Assembly: GCA_024639405.1 (NCBI GenBank)
Contig: JAHEIL010000004.1
Coordinates: forward strand, 1-64,000
Length of the DNA stretch: 64,000 nucleotides
Direction of reading: 5' to 3'
Source of the DNA: Crocinitomicaceae bacterium
Lineage (GTDB): Bacteria > Bacteroidota > Bacteroidia > Flavobacteriales_D > Crocinitomicaceae
The translations under genes were made by a program, and so were the position numbers. The notes below the pieces were generated by a model, which searched no databases, was not told the origin of the DNA, and worked only from the letters and a program-made list of their open reading frames with translations. Positions 1 through 9,035 of the stretch are shown in pieces. Numbering within the stretch: the first letter of the stretch is position 1; the number at the start of each line of letters is the position of its first letter.

Positions 1-179
1 CAGTTCGTAAAATGTCAGGAAATGTTGGTGTAGAGCGTATCTTCCCTATTTCTTCTCCTTTCATTGATGAAATCGTTGTTACGAAAAAAGGACGTGTACG
101 TCGTGCTCGTATTTTCTACTTCAGAGAAAGAACTGGAAAAGCAGCTCGTATCAAAGAGAAAAGAAGATTTTCAAACTAA
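1..179 (+). CDS. rplS: 50S ribosomal protein L19, C-terminal part (5' end outside window)
   Basis: The reading frame starts at base 3 and gives 59 residues ending at a TAA at 177-179. It contains the conserved L19 stretch [14 protein letters not shown] followed by the basic tail [21 protein letters not shown]19 sits at the interface of the two ribosomal subunits. About half of the protein, which is usually near 115-120 residues, lies upstream of the window. A strong terminator follows directly, so this is the last gene of its transcript. Confidence 0.95.
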   Translation, partial: VRKMSGNVGVERIFPISSPFIDEIVVTKKGRVRRARIFYFRERTGKAARIKEKRRFSN

Positions 180-198
180 GATATTCCACTTGTTGGAC

Positions 199-229
199 AA
201 AGGCTTTCTCGCAAGGGAAAGCCTTTTTT
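199..229 (+). terminator. Rho-independent terminator after rplS
   Basis: A stem AAGGCTTTC / GAAAGCCTT encloses a short loop and is followed by a run of T. It lies 20 bases after the rplS stop codon and ends just before the next start codon. Confidence 0.9.
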
Positions 230-239
230 ATGTTTAAAC

Positions 240-1010
240 ATGGCTAAAAAACGAAGCAAAAAAACTATTCACCGCAAAAAAAAGAAAACAACCTATGTTT
301 GGCTTGTTTTGTTGTTAATCGCAATCGGTTTTGGTGGCTTTATATTTTATAAAATAAATGCGTTTTTAAACAAGCAACAAGCTATCGCTGTAAAAAAAGA
401 AATCCTCTATTCGATTCCTGAAGGATTCCCAGCATTTGGTATCGATGTTTCTCACCACCAAGGTAAAGTTGATTGGTATAAAATATTTCAACAAGAAGGC
501 TACGATTCTATCATTCATTTTGTGTATTGTAAAGCGACTGAAGGCGGTGATCATTGTGATACGCAATGGGAATACAATCGTAAAACTTTATTAAAACTAA
601 AAGTACCACACGGGGCTTATCATTTTTTCTTACCTAAAAAAGATCCCATTCTTCAAGCGAAACATTTTTTAAACACCTGGAAAAAATCAGATTATGATTT
701 ACCGCCCGTTTTAGACGTTGAACGCAATTCTCGCAATGACCAAGAATTAATTTCAGCAATGAAAAAATGGTTAACTTACGTTGAATCAAAAACAGGTATG
801 CGACCAATAATCTACACATCCTACTACTATTTCGATTCTAAATTTCAAAACGATTTTAAAAATTACAAATTCTGGATATCAGCCTATAGCAAACGACCTG
901 AAAAAATTGAAGACAGTCGTATCATTCATTGGCAATTTAGCGAAAAAGGATCTTTACCTGGTTGTGAAACCCGTTTGGATTTTAATGTATCAAAAATTGC
1001 TTTCTATTAA
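240..1010 (+). CDS. Glycoside hydrolase family 25 lysozyme, membrane-anchored
   Basis: This 256-residue protein probably cleaves the beta-1,4 bond between N-acetylmuramic acid and N-acetylglucosamine in peptidoglycan. A very basic N-terminus is followed by one membrane helix at about residues 19-37, which likely anchors the enzyme facing the periplasm. The GH25 domain begins with FGIDVSHHQG (Asp69) and carries the catalytic pair in LDVE (Asp159, Glu161), plus the family motif GAYHFF. Family identity is clear from the motifs. The physiological role, such as wall remodelling, is inferred. Its last codons overlap the convergent marC-like gene by 4 bp. Confidence 0.92.
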   Translation: MAKKRSKKTIHRKKKKTTYVWLVLLLIAIGFGGFIFYKINAFLNKQQAIAVKKEILYSIPEGFPAFGIDVSHHQGKVDWYKIFQQEGYDSIIHFVYCKATEGGDHCDTQWEYNRKTLLKLKVPHGAYHFFLPKKDPILQAKHFLNTWKKSDYDLPPVLDVERNSRNDQELISAMKKWLTYVESKTGMRPIIYTSYYYFDSKFQNDFKNYKFWISAYSKRPEKIEDSRIIHWQFSEKGSLPGCETRLDFNVSKIAFY

Positions 1011-1642
1011 AGAACGTTCCAACTCAATAACAGTTCTTGGATCGCAGAAGTTACATATTCGATTCCAATTGCTATTTCGATAAAACCGATTATTCTAGAA
1101 ACAGCATTTAAACCAGATCCACCCAATATTTTCACGATAAATTGAGAAGATTTAAGCACCAAAAAAACAACCAGCGATGTCGCAATAATTGCAGCTGAAC
1201 CCCATATAAAATCATAAAAAGAAGATGCAGTTTGATTGTAAGCTATCAACAAGGAAATTGATCCTGGTCCTGCCAACATTGGAATGGCTAATGGCGTTAG
1301 CGAAACTTCAGCACGTGTTTCTAAATCCACTTGTACGCTTGAGTGTTTCATTCCTTTGTGTTTTGTAAAGGAGCCGTTTAATAACGAGAATCCTGCAGCT
1401 GTAATAATTAATCCACCAGCAATTCTCAAAGAATTAATAGACACACCAAAAAATTGCAAGACGTAATTTCCAACAAAAAAAGAAATTAATAAAATCACAG
1501 CAACGTTGAAGGATGTCCAAATTGCAGTTTTATTGCGGTTTCTTTTTGTTTCTTCTTTTGTTAAACTAATGAATACAGGAATCGTTCCCAAAGGATTGAC
1601 AACTGAAATTAACGCGGCAAAAATACCAATAAAAAGTTCCAT
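1007..1642 (-). CDS. MarC family integral membrane protein
   Basis: This 211-residue protein is almost wholly hydrophobic with about six membrane helices, as in the MarC/UPF0056 family. It starts with the typical ISVVNPLGTIPVFISLT, and the middle holds AIPMLAGPGSISLLI. Members are inner-membrane proteins of unsettled function. The old link of marC to multiple antibiotic resistance was not upheld in later work, so no transport role is claimed here. It converges on the lysozyme gene, and its start is 80 bp from the end of the next minus-strand gene. Confidence 0.9.
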   Translation of the reverse strand: MELFIGIFAALISVVNPLGTIPVFISLTKEETKRNRNKTAIWTSFNVAVILLISFFVGNYVLQFFGVSINSLRIAGGLIITAAGFSLLNGSFTKHKGMKHSSVQVDLETRAEVSLTPLAIPMLAGPGSISLLIAYNQTASSFYDFIWGSAAIIATSLVVFLVLKSSQFIVKILGGSGLNAVSRIIGFIEIAIGIEYVTSAIQELLLSWNVL

Positions 1643-1722
1643 GTTTTTGTTGCAAAGTTCATGGAAATCTTTGGATCAAATGTTACAAAAAGGTTACGAT
1701 AAAATCAATAAATTGCAAATGA

Positions 1723-3783
1723 TCACAATGCTTGAATCACAAAATCTGTTCTTCTATTTTTGGCACGATTCTCCTCAGAATCATTGGAAACTTTAGGTTT
1801 TGTTTCCCCAAATCCTTTAGAAACCAATCGATCTGCTGCAATTCCTTTTGACTCCAAATAAGCTGCCACACCCTTCGCTCTTTTTTCAGATAACTGAAGA
1901 TTAGCGGCGTCATCTCCTAAATCATCGGTATGCCCTTGAATGGCCACTTTAATTGTTGGGTTTTCTTCTAAAAAGCGTATAAAGCCTGTCAAAATAAATT
2001 TTGTTCGAGCTGTCAATTCTGCTGAATTTGTTGCATACAAAATATCATTAATGGTATAGGAAGCCCCTACTTTTAATGTGTTTACTGCTAATTTCACATC
2101 CTTCATCACAACAGTATCTTTAGAGAAAGATTCTTTTGTTAGTAATTTAGAATCAAACGCTGCACCTTCTTTTTTCACTGTTACCATCACATCTTTTTGA
2201 CTATCCGTTCTTACAACAGCAGCGTATTTCCCATCGTTTCCATTCACCTTAACTTTTGTGATTTCATTACTTCCTTCGTATGCAATTTCAATCGTTGCGC
2301 CCTCAACAGCTTCCCCTTTTTCATTCGTTAAATCTCCTTGAACAATGGCAACAGACTTTGGACGTGCTTCTTCATACAATTCAAATGAATAGATATTCCA
2401 ATCACCTCCTAAATAAGAAGAATAATAAGCAATTTTCCCATCAGTTGAAACAAATAAACCGATTTCATCTTCTTTAGAATTAATTGGATAACCAATGTTT
2501 TTTGGGGTTCCCCATTTACCATTTTCTTTGCGAACATAAAATATATCTAAGCCTCCAGTACCTTTTCTTGTTTCAGAAGTTGAAGAAACAAAATACAAGG
2601 TTTCACTATCTTGGTGCATAAAAGGACTTTTATCTTTTCCGTCAGTATTTATTTCGTCAAATGGTCGCGCTTTTTCCCACGTACCATCTTCTCTTCTTTT
2701 CGAAATATAAATGTCATTATCGCGCGAAGTTGGTCGTGCAACGGTATAATACAAAGTGTTTCCATCTGCTGAAAGTGAAGGTTGCGCTTCCCATCCATCT
2801 TTTGTATTGATGGCATCCCCTAAATTTCTCAAAGGTGTCCATACAAATCGATTTTTATCTTTTTCAGAACGCATAAATGTAGTGGAATACAAATCACAAT
2901 TTAAGTAATCTTGATTGTATACTTTTTCTTTTTTACAGGCACAAATGATCATTTCTTTGTTATCTACAGAAACCGTTGCAGCTCCATAATTAGAAAACGA
3001 CCCATCGTTAAACGGAAATGCTAAAGGTTCACCAGTTGTGAAATCTGTAAATCCATCATTTCGTCGAGAACTTGTAAATTCTTCCACAATATTCCCTGTT
3101 AAATCACCCAAATTGGCACGGTTTAATTTTCTAGTATAAAACATAAATTCGTTGTCTGGAGAGATCATCGGAAAGTATTCGTCGTTGTTCGAAGAAACGT
3201 TTTTAACTTTTTTAGGTTCAAATGGAACTTTCGACGCTTCTAATTCTAAAGCTTTCTCATTGTCTTTCAGAACCAATTTTGCCTTTTGCAATTTCTCGTC
3301 GTAATCATCTGGATAACGTTTATTGTCCGAATGTTTGAATTCAATAAATTGCTTAAACCATTTTAAAGCAGCTTCATTGTCTTTTTGCATGTAGTTGATG
3401 ACCCCCAAAAAATATGTACAATTGGCATGGTAATCATTACAAAGTTGGATTGTTTGCTCAAATAATTCTTCCGCTTTTTTGAAACTACGATCGCCTAGTT
3501 GAGTACTCGCTTGGGTTTCATATAAATCTAATCCAGTAAAGTAAACATACATTGCATATTCATATGTTACCATTGCATTATCAGGAGCTGCTTCAATTGC
3601 TTTTGCGAAGTTAGTAGCTGCAACTCTTGAATCCTGACTTTTATTGGCGTTTTCCAATAATTTGACAATTTTTTTATCAGGTGGCAAACATGCTTCATCT
3701 TCTTGCGCTACTAAATTCGTGCTAAACACAAAGAAAAGTATCCAACTAAACGGTTGAAAAAATCGATTATTTATTGCTTTCAT
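1723..3783 (-). CDS. OmpA-family protein with TPR, PD40 propeller and carboxypeptidase-regulatory domains (PorE-like)
   Basis: From the start at 3783 this is 686 residues. That start gives a clean signal peptide (MKAINNRFFQPFSWILFFVFSTNLVAQ); the ten in-frame codons upstream are less plausible. The order is TPR-like helices (about 35-150), a WD40-like PD40 propeller (about 200-470), a CarboxypepD_reg fold (about 480-560), and a C-terminal OmpA peptidoglycan-binding domain with GHTDDLGDDAANLQLSEKRA. This order matches PorE, a type IX secretion component that ties the machine to peptidoglycan. PorE is a lipoprotein, however, and no lipobox cysteine is visible here. It may therefore be one of the paralogues common in Bacteroidota. 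Confidence 0.85.
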   Translation of the reverse strand: MKAINNRFFQPFSWILFFVFSTNLVAQEDEACLPPDKKIVKLLENANKSQDSRVAATNFAKAIEAAPDNAMVTYEYAMYVYFTGLDLYETQASTQLGDRSFKKAEELFEQTIQLCNDYHANCTYFLGVINYMQKDNEAALKWFKQFIEFKHSDNKRYPDDYDEKLQKAKLVLKDNEKALELEASKVPFEPKKVKNVSSNNDEYFPMISPDNEFMFYTRKLNRANLGDLTGNIVEEFTSSRRNDGFTDFTTGEPLAFPFNDGSFSNYGAATVSVDNKEMIICACKKEKVYNQDYLNCDLYSTTFMRSEKDKNRFVWTPLRNLGDAINTKDGWEAQPSLSADGNTLYYTVARPTSRDNDIYISKRREDGTWEKARPFDEINTDGKDKSPFMHQDSETLYFVSSTSETRKGTGGLDIFYVRKENGKWGTPKNIGYPINSKEDEIGLFVSTDGKIAYYSSYLGGDWNIYSFELYEEARPKSVAIVQGDLTNEKGEAVEGATIEIAYEGSNEITKVKVNGNDGKYAAVVRTDSQKDVMVTVKKEGAAFDSKLLTKESFSKDTVVMKDVKLAVNTLKVGASYTINDILYATNSAELTARTKFILTGFIRFLEENPTIKVAIQGHTDDLGDDAANLQLSEKRAKGVAAYLESKGIAADRLVSKGFGETKPKVSNDSEENRAKNRRTDFVIQAL

Positions 3784-3931
3784 AGTATGCCATTTCATCG
3801 TTTTACTATACACTTAAATTGATATAAAAGTTACACTTATTTTGATGAAAATTCAGCATTTTTTTAACTATTTTAAAAAAGACAAATTGTAGCGTCAAAT
3901 AAATCTATATTTTTATACAAAATCGAAACAA

Positions 3932-6900
3932 ATGAAATCAAAATTACTTTTAATAAGTTCATTACTTTTTGTAACACCTATCTTGTATTCTCAAAAGAAA
4001 GCTGCCATTATTAAGCCTTTGTTTGATGAAAGTACGACAAGTGGTCTATCTTTCAGATTAGCTGGCCCTGCGCTAACTTCTGGAAGAGTTGTTGACATTG
4101 CAGTTCATCCAAAAAATGCCGACAAATGGTACATTGCTGCAGCTTGTGGTGGAATTTGGACAACAGCAAATCATGGAACAACTTTTACTCCAATTTTTGA
4201 TAATTATGGTTCATTTTCAACTTCTTGTGTAGAATTAGCGCCTTCTAATCCATCAACTGTTTGGGTTGGAACTGGTGAAAACAACAACCAACGTTCTGTT
4301 TCATACGGTGATGGCGTTTATAAATCATTGGATGGCGGAAAAAGTTTTGTTAACATGGGATTGAAAAAATCGGAACACATTGGAAACATCATTATTCATC
4401 CTACTAATGAGAACATTGTTTGGGTGGCTGCTTATGGTCCTGTTTGGAGTGCTGGTGGAGAACGAGGCGTTTACAAAACAACTGACGGAGGAAAAACTTG
4501 GAATCGCACTTTATTTGTATCTGAAGAAACAGGAATCGCAGAAATTGCGATTGACCCAACGAATCCTTCTGTTTTATATGCTAGTGCTCATCAACGTCGC
4601 AGACATGAATGGACTTATGTTGGTGGTGGTCCTGAATCAACATTATACAAATCAATTGATGGTGGAGAAACATGGCGAGAAGTAAATTCTGGACTTCCAA
4701 AAGGACAAATGGGAAGAATTGGAATTGCTGTATCACCTGTAGATCCTTCATATGTATATGCAATTGTTGAAGGAAAGAATAGCAGTGGTGGGTTTTACAA
4801 ATCAACGAATTTTGGTGAAGGATTCAGTAAAATGTCTGATTTCAACACAAGTGGAAATTATTACCAAGAAATTTTCTGTGATCCAAGCGATAAAAACAAA
4901 GTCTTTGCAATGGACACCTACATGCACCATACCATTGACGGAGGAAAAACGTTTAAACCAACAGGTGAACATCAAAAACACGTCGACAATCATGCTATTT
5001 GGATAGATCCAAATAATACAGACCATTGGATTTCTGGATGTGATGGTGGAGTGTATGAAACATACAACCACGCCAAAGAATGGAAGTTCTACAGCAATTT
5101 ACCAATTATTCAATTTTACAAAGTTGCAACTGATAATGCTAGTCCTTTCTACAACATTTACGGTGGAACACAAGACAACAATTCGATGGGAGGACCATCA
5201 CAAACTACCAACGTAGGTGGAATCATGAATGAAGATTGGTTCATCACAAATGGTGGTGATGGATTTGAATCAGCTTGCGACCCTACAGATCCAAACATTG
5301 CGTATGCACAAGCACAATATGGGTTTCTAGTGCGTCACGACAAAGCGTCCGGAGAAAAAGTTTACATTCAACCTATGCCAGGGAAAAATGAACCTGCATA
5401 TCGTTGGAATTGGGATGCCCCACTTTTAGTATCTCCACACGATCATAAAACTTTATACTTTGCAGCCAATAAAGTGTTTAAGACAATTAACCGAGGCGAC
5501 GATTGGTCTACAATTTCACCAGATTTAACACAACAAATTGATCGCAACAAATTGCCGGTAATGGGACAAGTTTGGTCGATTGATGCAGTCATGAAAAATG
5601 CGTCTACTACAATTTATGGAAACATCGTTGCATTGGATGAATCTCCAATAAAAAAAGGTTTATTGTATGCTGGAACTGATGATGGCTTGATTCAAGTCTC
5701 AGAAAACGATGGCGAGAAATGGACTAAAATCAATTCATTTCCAGGGGTACCTTCCAATACACGCGTCAACATGCTAACAACTTCTTCGTTTGATGAAAAT
5801 AGTGTTTTTGCAGTATTTAACAACCACCGTGCAGGTGATTTCAAACCTTATTTATTCAAAAGTAATGATAAAGGTAAAACATGGAAATCTATAGTAGGTA
5901 ATTTGCCAGAGCGTGGTTCTGTTTACTGTATCAAACAAGATTTTATCGATCCAAATTTATTGTTTGTTGGAACTGAATTTGGCGCTTATTTCACGAATGA
6001 TGGAGGTGTAAATTGGACTAAAATAAATGGTTTACCAACAATTGCTGTTTACGATTTAGACATTCAAAAACGTGAACATGATTTAGTAGCTGCTACATTT
6101 GGTAGAGGTTTTTATGTGTTGGATAATTACAGTCCTTTACGACACATAAACAAAGATAATCTAGACAAAAAAGCACACATTTTCCCAATTAAAGACGCCT
6201 TATTGTACGTTCAATCAGATCCATTAGGTTTAGAGGGAACAGGTTTTCAAGGGGCTAACTTATGGTCAACACCCAATCCAGATTTCGGCGCAACGTTTAC
6301 ATATTACATCAAAGATGAATACAAAACATTGAAAGAACAACGTCAAGAAAAAGAAGCTGCACTAGAAAAAGATAAAAAAGCGGTAGACTACCCTACTTTT
6401 GATGCTTTGCGATTAGAGGAACAAGAAATTGCTGCTCAACTAATTTTTAGCATCCGCACAGAAAAAGGAATTGAAGTTCGACGTTTAACAGCTGCTCCTT
6501 CCAAAGGAATTTCTCGTGTCACATGGAATTTACGTGGAGAAGCAACGAATCAAATTTCGATGAACAATGGAAACAATAAGAACAATGGATTTTTAGTTCC
6601 AGCAGGAAAATACACTATTGAAGCGTATTTAGTTCACAATGGAACAGTTACTTTGGTTGCTGAAAAAACACCATTTACTGTAAAAGCGTTAAACAATCAA
6701 ACTTTGGTTGCTAAAAATCCTGAAGCCTTGGCTGCATTTAGAAGTGAATTAGCGGAATTGAATCGAAAAGTAAGCGGTTCAAGTGCATTATTGGGCGAAA
6801 CGAAAGACAAAATAAGTTTATACGAACAAGCTATTAAGCACTACCCTTCAACCGATTTAAATTTACTGAACGAAATCAAACAATTGTATTTAGCCCATGA

Positions 6901-7189
6901 TCGTTGTGCATTAGCTTTGTATGGCGATGGGATAAAAACCGCTAGAGAAGTTGAAACGGAACCAAGTATTATGAGTCGTTTATCCTTAGTTGAATACATG
7001 TTAAATGATAATACAACAGATGCTACAAAATCGCAAATTGCCAACAAATCAATCGCTGAAGAAGCATTCAATGAAATGCGCACACAACTGAATGAATTGA
7101 TTATTAGAACTAAAAAAATAGAAGTTCAATTGGATAACTTACACATTCCTTACATTCAAGGTAAAGATCAAAATTGGAAAAAGGATTAA
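3932..7189 (+). CDS. Exported VPS10/sortilin-like beta-propeller protein with Asp-box repeats
   Basis: This 1085-residue protein has a signal peptide (MKSKLLLISSLLFVTPILYSQ). At least eight BNR/Asp-box motifs run through residues 120-740, for example KTTDGGKTW, KSIDGGETW, KSNDKGKTW and FTNDGGVNW. Such repeats form the blades of the sortilin/VPS10 propeller and of related glycosidase-like proteins. The last 350 residues form a separate, partly coiled region with AEKTPFTV and long helices. Bacteroidota proteins of this type are often annotated as glycosyl hydrolases, but no catalytic site is visible. No type IX sorting tail is seen at the C-terminus. It is transcribed divergently from the OmpA-like gene. 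Confidence 0.85.
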   Translation: MKSKLLLISSLLFVTPILYSQKKAAIIKPLFDESTTSGLSFRLAGPALTSGRVVDIAVHPKNADKWYIAAACGGIWTTANHGTTFTPIFDNYGSFSTSCVELAPSNPSTVWVGTGENNNQRSVSYGDGVYKSLDGGKSFVNMGLKKSEHIGNIIIHPTNENIVWVAAYGPVWSAGGERGVYKTTDGGKTWNRTLFVSEETGIAEIAIDPTNPSVLYASAHQRRRHEWTYVGGGPESTLYKSIDGGETWREVNSGLPKGQMGRIGIAVSPVDPSYVYAIVEGKNSSGGFYKSTNFGEGFSKMSDFNTSGNYYQEIFCDPSDKNKVFAMDTYMHHTIDGGKTFKPTGEHQKHVDNHAIWIDPNNTDHWISGCDGGVYETYNHAKEWKFYSNLPIIQFYKVATDNASPFYNIYGGTQDNNSMGGPSQTTNVGGIMNEDWFITNGGDGFESACDPTDPNIAYAQAQYGFLVRHDKASGEKVYIQPMPGKNEPAYRWNWDAPLLVSPHDHKTLYFAANKVFKTINRGDDWSTISPDLTQQIDRNKLPVMGQVWSIDAVMKNASTTIYGNIVALDESPIKKGLLYAGTDDGLIQVSENDGEKWTKINSFPGVPSNTRVNMLTTSSFDENSVFAVFNNHRAGDFKPYLFKSNDKGKTWKSIVGNLPERGSVYCIKQDFIDPNLLFVGTEFGAYFTNDGGVNWTKINGLPTIAVYDLDIQKREHDLVAATFGRGFYVLDNYSPLRHINKDNLDKKAHIFPIKDALLYVQSDPLGLEGTGFQGANLWSTPNPDFGATFTYYIKDEYKTLKEQRQEKEAALEKDKKAVDYPTFDALRLEEQEIAAQLIFSIRTEKGIEVRRLTAAPSKGISRVTWNLRGEATNQISMNNGNNKNNGFLVPAGKYTIEAYLVHNGTVTLVAEKTPFTVKALNNQTLVAKNPEALAAFRSELAELNRKVSGSSALLGETKDKISLYEQAIKHYPSTDLNLLNEIKQLYLAHDRCALALYGDGIKTAREVETEPSIMSRLSLVEYMLNDNTTDATKSQIANKSIAEEAFNEMRTQLNELIIRTKKIEVQLDNLHIPYIQGKDQNWKKD

Positions 7190-7207
7190 GTTTCTTTTGA
7201 CAAAAGC

Positions 7208-7242
7208 AAAATGCCCCAAAATCTTAATTTGGGGCATTTTTT
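7208..7242 (+). terminator. Rho-independent terminator
   Basis: A 13-bp stem AAAATGCCCCAAA / TTTGGGGCATTTT with a 7-base loop is followed by T. It ends the propeller gene and is symmetric enough to act on both strands. Confidence 0.88.
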
Positions 7243-7289
7243 ATTGAAGTAATTTTCATTTAAATGTAATACTTAATAGTAGAGGCAAA

Positions 7290-7319
7290 AAAAAAGCTAC
7301 CGTTACAGATAGCTTTTTT
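7290..7319 (-). terminator. Rho-independent terminator for the type IX substrate gene
   Basis: The stem AAAAAGCTA / TAGCTTTTT has flanking A and T runs and lies 16 bases past the stop codon of the minus-strand gene. With the terminator at 7208 it insulates the two convergent genes. Confidence 0.8.
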
Positions 7320-7334
7320 CATTTGAGAATAACG

Positions 7335-8963
7335 TTATTTTTTAACAATCAACTTTCTAAGTTCTTTTCCACCTATATTCACAAAGTACATTCCTTCAGA
7401 CAAATATTGAACATCAAGTGTTGACATTCCAATACCAATAATTCCAGTTTGAACAACAACGCCATTAATAGTTAGCAATTCAAAAGAAAGCGGTGAATTA
7501 GAATCATTTGTGAAAATAACTTTTTCTTTCGCTGGATTAGGATACATTTCAACGTGATGCTGAACAACAGCATCAATTCCTAATTCTAAATTATCTAAAG
7601 CAACAATTCCTTCTGTCAAAATTGCAAAATCAGCTCCAATAATTACGTCGTTCCCTACCAATGAAATGGAATGTGCATTCACTTGAGGAATATAAGGAAC
7701 ATCTAATTTAATCGCGTAAACTCCTGATGGAACAGATGTAAATTGATAATTACCAACAGCATCAGAATACGTAAATGCAATTACTTGATTAGATTGATTG
7801 TACAATTTAACTAATGCATTTGCAAAAGCAACCGTTGGAGATTTCAAATATGATGTATCAATGATAATGTTACCCGTAATAACACCAGATCCACTTAAAG
7901 CATTCAGTGTGTCTGAATTAATATTTCCATTGTTTAAGAAACAAGGTAAACCAATAGCTGTTGCAGTTGCCCAAGTATCTCCATTTGTGTAATACAAAGG
8001 TGCAACTCCAGGATAAAGAATCGGATTTGGTGTAAAGCGAACATGGTACATTCCTGTTTGCAAACTATCAGCCAAATATGTTCCATTAGTAACAGGAATG
8101 GTTTGAACTGGTTGCGCTAAAAGTGTATCTCCTACAAAATTAAAAACTTCCAACACCCCATCTGCTGGTGTATTATTCACCGTTAACAACCCGTTTATGT
8201 CGTTGTATGATTCTTGTTCGTCTAAGAAAATTGCTGAATCAAATGCACTGTCTGAAACATCTGCAATCACTAATTTAATGTGGTAATTAACACCAGTTTG
8301 AGCAAAGAATTTAGCAATAAATGGTGTAGTATATGCATCAAAAACAAAATTCCCAGCATTAACTCCTCCTAAATTATCAATGTAATATTGAGGATTTACT
8401 GTTGCATTTACTGAATTAATTTCTACTGGAATCGTTGTCCCTGGTAAAAATGCAATATTAGAATAAGGCCCGTTATTAGAAGAAACTAAGAACAAAAAAC
8501 GATCTGTAAACGATGAATTTGCATATTCTGGGTATTCTTCTGAAGCCAACACATACGTAAAACTTATTGTGTCTGATAATGTTGGTGTAAAATCAAATTC
8601 CACGATACACGCATCGTAATTCGTTGGGATTTGCCCTGCAAGTGTTCCAAAATTAGCGATATCAACATCTCCAGGAGTACCTAAATTCGTGTTGTTAAAA
8701 ACAGAACTTGGTTGTTGTGAACCTGTAATTACTCCAGTTGATAACACTAAACCACTATTCAAACCTAAAATACCACCATTTTCAAAACGTCCTATTTGTT
8801 GCGGCAATGCAACCATTTGCACATTTGAAACACCATCACATTGTACACCAAAAATATTGGCAATCATCATGTTAAGATTTGAAATCGGTGAAAATTGAAT
8901 GGTTTGAGAAAAAATGGTATTACAAATTAAAGTAATAAATAGAATAGTCAATAGTTTTTTCAT
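7335..8963 (-). CDS. Secreted choice-of-anchor L domain protein with type IX sorting tail
   Basis: The start at 8963 gives 542 residues with a signal peptide (MKKLLTILFITLICNTIFSQ). Codons farther upstream run into the terminator of lon and are rejected. Residues 30-260 carry the choice-of-anchor L fold with TYVLASEEYPEYANSSFTDRFLF. A middle region resembles carboxypeptidase-regulatory repeats (GNYQFTSVPSGVYAIKL). The C-terminus is a type A sorting domain (MYPNPAKEKVIF ... GMYFVNIGGKELRKLIVKK). The protein should be exported by the type IX system and attached to, or released from, the cell surface. Its partner is unknown. Confidence 0.9.
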   Translation of the reverse strand: MKKLLTILFITLICNTIFSQTIQFSPISNLNMMIANIFGVQCDGVSNVQMVALPQQIGRFENGGILGLNSGLVLSTGVITGSQQPSSVFNNTNLGTPGDVDIANFGTLAGQIPTNYDACIVEFDFTPTLSDTISFTYVLASEEYPEYANSSFTDRFLFLVSSNNGPYSNIAFLPGTTIPVEINSVNATVNPQYYIDNLGGVNAGNFVFDAYTTPFIAKFFAQTGVNYHIKLVIADVSDSAFDSAIFLDEQESYNDINGLLTVNNTPADGVLEVFNFVGDTLLAQPVQTIPVTNGTYLADSLQTGMYHVRFTPNPILYPGVAPLYYTNGDTWATATAIGLPCFLNNGNINSDTLNALSGSGVITGNIIIDTSYLKSPTVAFANALVKLYNQSNQVIAFTYSDAVGNYQFTSVPSGVYAIKLDVPYIPQVNAHSISLVGNDVIIGADFAILTEGIVALDNLELGIDAVVQHHVEMYPNPAKEKVIFTNDSNSPLSFELLTINGVVVQTGIIGIGMSTLDVQYLSEGMYFVNIGGKELRKLIVKK

Positions 8964-8990
8964 AGCAATAGATTTTAAACTGGTAAAATT

Positions 8991-9023
8991 AAAAGACGCA
9001 ATCAATCTTTTATTGGTTGCGTC
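8991..9023 (-). terminator. Rho-independent terminator after lon
   Basis: On the minus strand a stem of about 12 bp, GACGCAACCAAT / ATTGATTGCGTC, with one mismatch is followed by TTTTAATTTT. It starts 13 bases after the lon stop codon. The gene that follows begins only about 27 bases after the stem, so its promoter must overlap this region unless it depends on read-through. Confidence 0.8.
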
Positions 9024-9035
9024 CTTAAAATTCAA